A stretch of DNA of 37,425 nt, taken from NCBI RefSeq assembly GCF_003696235.1, contig NZ_RFFJ01000041.1, positions 1-37,425 of the forward strand, given 5' to 3'. Origin of the DNA: Streptomyces triticirhizae (GTDB taxonomy: Bacteria; Actinomycetota; Actinomycetes; Streptomycetales; Streptomycetaceae). The translations under genes were made by a program, and so were the position numbers. The stretch's first letter is position 1. The number at the start of each line of letters is the position of its first letter. A model generated the notes under the pieces. It did not search any database and was not told where the DNA came from. It saw nothing but the letters and a program-made list of their open reading frames with translations. Shown here piece by piece: positions 33,249 through 37,425 of the stretch.

Positions 33249-33802
33249 GAACGGACCCCGTTGCCGCTCAGTTCGATGATGAATTGCCGTCCGCGCACAC
33301 CCACCATCGGCTGACGAATGGCCAGCCCTTTGTTGCCGCGTTCTGCCGACTGTTGCCGTGCTCTTCCGACGCGCCTGTGAACGCCAGGCGACAGGCACAC
33401 CAGCCGTGCTCCTGACCGGTACGTACAGAGGATGAACACGACCGCGCCCGGTTCCGGAACCCTGGGGGGAATGCGTGACCGAACCGAGAAGGGGCAAAGC
33501 CGGGTAAGGCCCCCGGCAACCCCGCCGAAAGCGGGGCGATCACCGGTCGCCCGGGCCATTCACCGAAGGGGAACTAAGGATTCCGCCGACCGTCGCGAAC
33601 TCCGCCACCGGGTTCCGGAACCGGAAATGCCCGACGCCGACCGGTGAACGGCCGGAACCGCTGCTGACACCCCTTCGCACCGACCGTCCTCGGCGCCCGA
33701 AGGACCCGACGGATCGCCGCCGACCACGGTGAACTCCCTGTCAGCCCAACGTTGTTGGGCCCGCCCGCGCCGGGGACTTCGACGCGAGCCCAGGGGGACG
33801 CC
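33249..33802. other. 554-base intergenic region with palindromes and hairpins
   Basis: No convincing gene on either strand. The perfect palindrome GGTTCCGGAACC occurs twice (33450-33461 and 33611-33622). Between them GCCGGG/CCCGGC (33499-33517) and CCCCGC-CGAAA-GCGGGG (33520-33536) form adjacent stem-loops that resemble a structured RNA leader. It does not match a riboswitch class I can name with confidence. It lies upstream of both the ABC gene and the radical SAM remnant. Confidence 0.6.
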
Positions 33803-34972
33803 GTGGCGTTGATCGAGGCACACGGGCTGACCAAGGTCCTCCGCCGGCCCGACCGGGCCCCGCGCCTCGCCGGCGCCGCCCGGCACCTGCTGCGCCGCCG
33901 CTACACCCCGCACACCGCCGTCGACCACGTGGACCTGGCGGTCGAGCCCGACGAGGCGGTGGCCTACATCGGGCCCAACGGCGCGGGCAAGTCCACCACG
34001 GTGAAGCTGCTCAGCGGCATCGTCCACCCCACCGAGGGCGAGGTCAGGATCGACGGGCGGGCGCCGCACCACGACCGGCAGGCGCTCGCCCGCCGGATCG
34101 GCGTGCTCTTCGGGCAGCGGACCCAGCTGTGGTGGGACCTGCCGGTGGCCGAACCGCTGGCCGTGCTGCGCGACCTGTACGGTGTGGAGAAGTCCGTCCA
34201 CCGCAGGCGACTTGACCGCTTCGACGAGGTGCTGGGGCTCGGCGAGCTGATGGACGTGCCCACCCGCAAGCTCTCGCTCGGCCAGCGGATGCGCGCCGAC
34301 CTGGCCGCGACCCTGCTGCACGGGCCCCGGGTGGTCTACCTCGACGAGCCCACCATCGGCCTGGACCTGTCCGCCAGGGAACGGGTGCTGCGGGTGCGCA
34401 CCGAACGCCCCGTCGACCCCGACGCGGTGGCCGACGCGCTGCCCCGCGCCAGGGTCACGCGCGGGGACCAACCGGAGTGGCTCACCGTCAGGTTCGACCG
34501 CGCCGCCCTGACGGCGGGCGAGGTGGTGGGCGTGCTGTGGCTGGAGGCGCTGATCGTGGCCGGCGTGGGCGTCGCGCTCGCGCGGGGCGACGTGGGCTGG
34601 TCCGTGTGGCACGTTCCGCTGGCGGCGGTGGTGCTGGCCTCGGCCGTCGCCGTCCGGGTCGCGATCAACCTGGCGGCCAACGCGGTGGCGTTCTGGCTGA
34701 CCAGCCCCACCTCGATGTTCGCCGTCGCGGTCCACCAGGCCGGCGACCTGGCGAAGTTCCCGCTCAGCGTCTACCCGGCCGGGCTGCGGCTGGCGCTGGG
34801 CATCCTGCTGCCGTTCGCCTTCGTGGGCACCTTTCCGCTGGGCTTCGTGCTGGCCGTCGGGGACCACGCCTGGCTGGGGCTGCTCACCCCGCTGGTCGCC
34901 GTCTACTGCTGGGCGGTGGCGCTGTTCGTCTTCCGCCTCGGGCTGCGCCGCTACGAGAGCGCCGGCAGCTGA
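33803..34972 (+). CDS. ABC transporter: ATPase fused to half a permease, likely deletion product
   Basis: 389 residues, one open frame made of three blocks. Block 1 (about 1-195) is an ABC ATPase of the ABC-2/NatA type with AYIGPNGAGKSTTVKLLSG (Walker A), RKLSLGQRMRADLAATLLHG (signature) and RVVYLDEPTIGLDLSARERV (Walker B). Block 2 (about 196-236, RVRTERPVDPDAVADALPRA) is the C-terminal ATPase extension, but the H-loop segment that should lie between is missing. Block 3 (about 237-389) is the C-terminal half of an ABC-2/DUF990 permease ending LGLRRYESAGS, with several helices. Normally ATPase and two permeases are separate genes. Two in-frame deletions would explain the fusion. Without the H-loop, ATP hydrolysis is doubtful. 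Start: GTG at 33803 with AGGGGGA upstream. Confidence 0.8.
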   Translation: MALIEAHGLTKVLRRPDRAPRLAGAARHLLRRRYTPHTAVDHVDLAVEPDEAVAYIGPNGAGKSTTVKLLSGIVHPTEGEVRIDGRAPHHDRQALARRIGVLFGQRTQLWWDLPVAEPLAVLRDLYGVEKSVHRRRLDRFDEVLGLGELMDVPTRKLSLGQRMRADLAATLLHGPRVVYLDEPTIGLDLSARERVLRVRTERPVDPDAVADALPRARVTRGDQPEWLTVRFDRAALTAGEVVGVLWLEALIVAGVGVALARGDVGWSVWHVPLAAVVLASAVAVRVAINLAANAVAFWLTSPTSMFAVAVHQAGDLAKFPLSVYPAGLRLALGILLPFAFVGTFPLGFVLAVGDHAWLGLLTPLVAVYCWAVALFVFRLGLRRYESAGS

Positions 34973-35065
34973 GCGCCTGCCGGCTGACGCGCCGGGCGGC
35001 CGGCCTTCGGCCCGCACGGCATGGGGACTTGCCTTAGCCCACCCCGTACTGAAGGGTATGGGCCC

Positions 35066-35554
35066 ATGCAGATCGTCATCACCTCGCGAAAGGCGGCGAC
35101 GCTCGACACCTGGCGGCGGGCGGGCGCCGACGGCACCGAGGTGATCCTCCACCTGGGGCCGCGTTCGCCGCTGCCGGTGGACGCGATGGTGGTGGCCGGG
35201 GTGCACGCCTTCCCCCGCCTCGGCGGCCGGCCGCGCTGGGACCGCGCGCAGATCATCGAGAACACCCACGAGGACGACTGGCCCAAGTACCTGGTGGTGC
35301 CGCCGACTCGGCCGATGGTGCTGGGCGAGGACCGGGTCGCCCGCATCCACCCCGACTACCGGCGGATCAGCCCCGCCGGCTACGCCGCCTCCCGCGCGCT
35401 GGCCGAGATCGTCCGCTGGAACGCCAGCCAGGACGACACCATCTCGGCCGCCGAAGTGAACCTGCCGCTGCTGGAGTTCGACAACCCGGCCGACGCGGCC
35501 AGCGCCCGCGCCTTCCACCGCGCGCTGGGCGAGGTGCTGGCGACGACCGGCTGA
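35066..35554 (+). CDS. Conserved-looking hypothetical protein
   Basis: 162 residues. I do not recognise a family. It starts MQIVITSRKAATLDTWRRAG and includes VDAMVVAGVHAFPRLGG, AQIIENTHEDDWPKYLVVPP and ISPAGYAASRALAEIVRWN. The alternation of strands and helices suggests a small alpha/beta domain. Base composition fits a real gene. GAAGGG lies nine bases before the ATG. It is convergent with mqnC, with 28 bases between stops, and 93 bases after the fused ABC gene on the same strand. No signal peptide or membrane segment. Confidence 0.75.
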   Translation: MQIVITSRKAATLDTWRRAGADGTEVILHLGPRSPLPVDAMVVAGVHAFPRLGGRPRWDRAQIIENTHEDDWPKYLVVPPTRPMVLGEDRVARIHPDYRRISPAGYAASRALAEIVRWNASQDDTISAAEVNLPLLEFDNPADAASARAFHRALGEVLATTG

Positions 35555-35582
35555 CCGCCCGGGGCGACCGGGCGCCGCCCGT

Positions 35583-36773
35583 TCAGTTCGCCTCGACCAG
35601 CCGCAGTTCGGGGTGGGCGGTGCCGCCCTCGATGGCGGTGGAGGACAGGTGCGAGACCACCCGGTCGTCCACCGGGTCGTTGGCCGGGTCCTCGTGCACG
35701 ACCAGGTGCTCGTAGGTCGTCGCACGCTGCGCGGGGACCCGCCCCGCGTCCCTGATCAGCCGGATCAACTCCAGCCGGTTGGAACGGTGCTTGGCCCCGG
35801 CCGAGGAGACCACGTTCTCCTCCAGCATCACCGAGCCCAGGTCGTCCGCCCCGTAGTGCAGGGAGAGTTGGCCGACCTCCTTGCCGGTGGTCAGCCAGGA
35901 GCCCTGGATGTGGGCCACGTTGTCGAGGAAGAGCCGCGCCACCGCGATCAGCCGCAGGTACTCGAAGAGCGTCGTCTGGGTCCGGCCGCGCAGGTGGTTG
36001 TTCTCCGGCTGGTAGGTGTAGGGGATGAACGCGCGGAAGCCGCCCGTGCGGTCCTGGACGTCGCGCACCATCCGCAGGTGCTCGATCCGTTCCGCGTTGG
36101 TCTCCCCGGTGCCCATCAGCATGGTGCAGGTGGACTCGACGCCCAGGTTGTGCGCCGTCTCCATGATCGACAGCCACTCCTCGCCCGACTCCTTGAGCGG
36201 GGCGATCGCGGTGCGCGGCCGGGCCGGCAGCAGCTCGGCGCCGGCGCCGGCGAACGAGTCGAGCCCGGCGGCGTGGATACGGCGGATGGCCTCCCCGACG
36301 CTGACGTCGGAGATCCGCGCCATGTGCGCCACCTCGGAGGCGCCCAGCGAGTGGATCACCAGCTGGGGGAACGCCTCCTTGATCGCCGCGAAGTGCCGCT
36401 CGTAGTACTCGACGCCGTAGTCCGGGTGGTGGCCGCCCTGGAACATGATCTGGGTGCCGCCCAGCTCCACCGTCTCGGCGCAGCGGCGCAGGATGTCGTC
36501 CAGGTCCCTGGTCCACACCTTCTCGCTCTTGGGCGGGGCGTAGAACGCGCAGAACTTGCAGGCCGTGACGCAGGCGTTGGTGTAGTTGATGTTGCGCTCG
36601 ATGATGTAGGTCGCGATGTGCTCCACGCCCGCGTAGCGCCGCCGGCGCGCGGCGTCGGCCGCCCGCCCCAGCGCGTGCAGCGGCGCGGAGCGGTAGAGGT
36701 CCAGCGCCTCCTCGGGGCTGATCCGCCCGCCCTCGGCGGCCCGGTCCAACACTCGGGTGAACTCGGCGCCCAT
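35583..36773 (-). CDS. mqnC: Cyclic dehypoxanthinyl futalosine synthase
   Basis: 396 residues, radical SAM enzyme of the futalosine route to menaquinone. It cyclises dehypoxanthinyl futalosine. The cluster motif is CVTACKFCAFYAPP (CxxxCxxC, about residues 60-67), preceded by ERNINYTNAC. MFQGGHHPDYGVEYYE, IHSLGASEVAHMARIS, GAGAELLPARPRTAIAP and EENVVSSAGAKHRSN are characteristic of MqnC rather than MqnE. Full length. The ATG at 36773 has GGAGG seven bases upstream; a GTG one codon earlier is less likely. No other mqn genes are adjacent in this window. Confidence 0.94.
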   Translation of the reverse strand: MGAEFTRVLDRAAEGGRISPEEALDLYRSAPLHALGRAADAARRRRYAGVEHIATYIIERNINYTNACVTACKFCAFYAPPKSEKVWTRDLDDILRRCAETVELGGTQIMFQGGHHPDYGVEYYERHFAAIKEAFPQLVIHSLGASEVAHMARISDVSVGEAIRRIHAAGLDSFAGAGAELLPARPRTAIAPLKESGEEWLSIMETAHNLGVESTCTMLMGTGETNAERIEHLRMVRDVQDRTGGFRAFIPYTYQPENNHLRGRTQTTLFEYLRLIAVARLFLDNVAHIQGSWLTTGKEVGQLSLHYGADDLGSVMLEENVVSSAGAKHRSNRLELIRLIRDAGRVPAQRATTYEHLVVHEDPANDPVDDRVVSHLSSTAIEGGTAHPELRLVEAN

Positions 36774-36869
36774 CACGTTCCCTCCGACGGTTGCGGTGAC
36801 CTCACGGCTGCTCCAGCGTACGTCAGGGCCCTCCGCGCCGGCCGGCCGGAGGTGGGCTGGTCGCCCCCG

Positions 36870-37424
36870 TCAGTCCTCGTCCTGCTCCAGGGTGAGCGAG
36901 CCCTCGGACTGGTTGCCCTCGGCGTAGCCGTTGAACGTCATCTCGCCCTCGCCCGCCGGGCGGAGCACGAACTCGAACGGCTCGGGGACGCAGGTGGCGG
37001 ACAACGTCGAGTGCTCCGAGTCGAGTTCGGCCTCGAAGGTCAGCTGGCCGTCGGCGACGGCCTTGAGGGTGAGCTGGTCCACGCAGGTGGCCAGGCCGAT
37101 CGCGTCCGTGGAGGAGGCGGTGCCCACCCGCTCGCCGACCCGCCCCTCGGAGACCTCGACGACCATGGTGCCCACCGAGAGCCCGCTCATCCGGATGTCG
37201 CCGACCCACTTACCCACGTACTCCTCGGGCACGGCCTCGGGGTCGGGCTCGTCCTCGCCGCCGCGCAGCAGGAACGCGGCCGTGCCCGCACCCGCCAGCA
37301 GCACCACCGCGAGCACCACGGCGAGCACCGTCCGCCGCCGGCGCCGCCGGCGCGGCGGGGCCGCCTCCTCCGAGCCGCCGGTCCTCGGGCCGGGCAGCGG
37401 CGCGCCGAAGGTCCCGGACGGCGC
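36870..37424 (-). CDS. Single-pass membrane protein, 5' partial at window edge
   Basis: About 185 residues are visible and the frame is open through the right edge, so the start lies outside. A Pro/Gly-rich cytoplasmic stretch, then seven Arg in a row and the membrane helix VLAVVLAVVLLAGAGTAAFL. The extracellular part (EEYVGKWVGDIRMSG, LATCVDQLTLKAVADGQLTF, SATCVPEPFEFVLRP) is a small beta-rich domain with two Cys that may pair. The arrangement is common for the outer part of actinobacterial membrane proteins, including Ser/Thr kinases; no kinase domain is visible here. Function unknown. Confidence 0.75.
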   Translation of the reverse strand, partial: APSGTFGAPLPGPRTGGSEEAAPPRRRRRRRTVLAVVLAVVLLAGAGTAAFLLRGGEDEPDPEAVPEEYVGKWVGDIRMSGLSVGTMVVEVSEGRVGERVGTASSTDAIGLATCVDQLTLKAVADGQLTFEAELDSEHSTLSATCVPEPFEFVLRPAGEGEMTFNGYAEGNQSEGSLTLEQDED

Positions 37425-37425
37425 G

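Noticed and set aside
33490..33560. SAM or c-di-GMP riboswitch upstream of the ABC gene
   Set aside because: Short similarities (GGCAAAGCC, CCGGCAACC) occur in the wrong order and without a closing P1 stem.

Overview
The window is about 70% GC, with strong G/C at third codon positions, GTG starts and Streptomyces-type regulators and gene order. It comes from the chromosome of a Streptomyces-like actinomycete. From memory, and not checked here, the order from murQ/groEL/csp/thrC through otsA/otsB, nagK/nagA and cdgB to terD parallels one conserved block of the S. coelicolor chromosome. The mqnC end does not belong to that block.

Layout. 1-7 kb: the 3' part of a membrane-anchored beta-propeller protein, an HD hydrolase, an ArsR-type regulator divergent from an MFS exporter, a second MFS exporter, and two small genes. 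7-9 kb: the MurNAc-6-P module (RpiR-type regulator and murQ). 9-11.3 kb: an orphan groEL under two tandem CIRCE/HrcA operators, then a cold-shock gene. 11.7-13.5 kb: a SAM-I riboswitch followed by thrC and a translationally coupled CysO-like sulfur-carrier gene. This is the most interesting intact system here. 13.7-17.5 kb: gpgS, otsA, otsB and a DUF3263 gene. 17.6-19.8 kb: nagK-nagA with a DasR site. 19.9-24.7 kb: a CBM35-like surface protein, the c-di-GMP synthase cdgB, a flavin reductase, arfB and terD.

24.8-35 kb differs in character. Truncated, frame-shifted and fused genes alternate with intact ones. Broken genes are a GH3 glucosidase, an unknown gene, a glycosyltransferase, a B12-type radical SAM protein, an aaRS-like fragment and an ABC ATPase joined to half a permease. 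Intact genes are a DUF1028 gene, an alpha/beta hydrolase and an archaeal-type threonyl-tRNA synthetase. Several junctions look like deletions. Decay of an accessory region or assembly collapse could each explain this. 35-37.4 kb returns to ordinary genes: a small unknown gene, mqnC (menaquinone) and a membrane protein cut by the window edge.

Themes: amino-sugar and cell-wall recycling (murR/murQ, nagK/nagA), glucosyl-glycerate and trehalose synthesis (gpgS, otsA, otsB), stress proteins (groEL, csp, terD), and SAM-controlled threonine/sulfur metabolism. No tRNA, rRNA, CRISPR array, transposase or integrase was seen.
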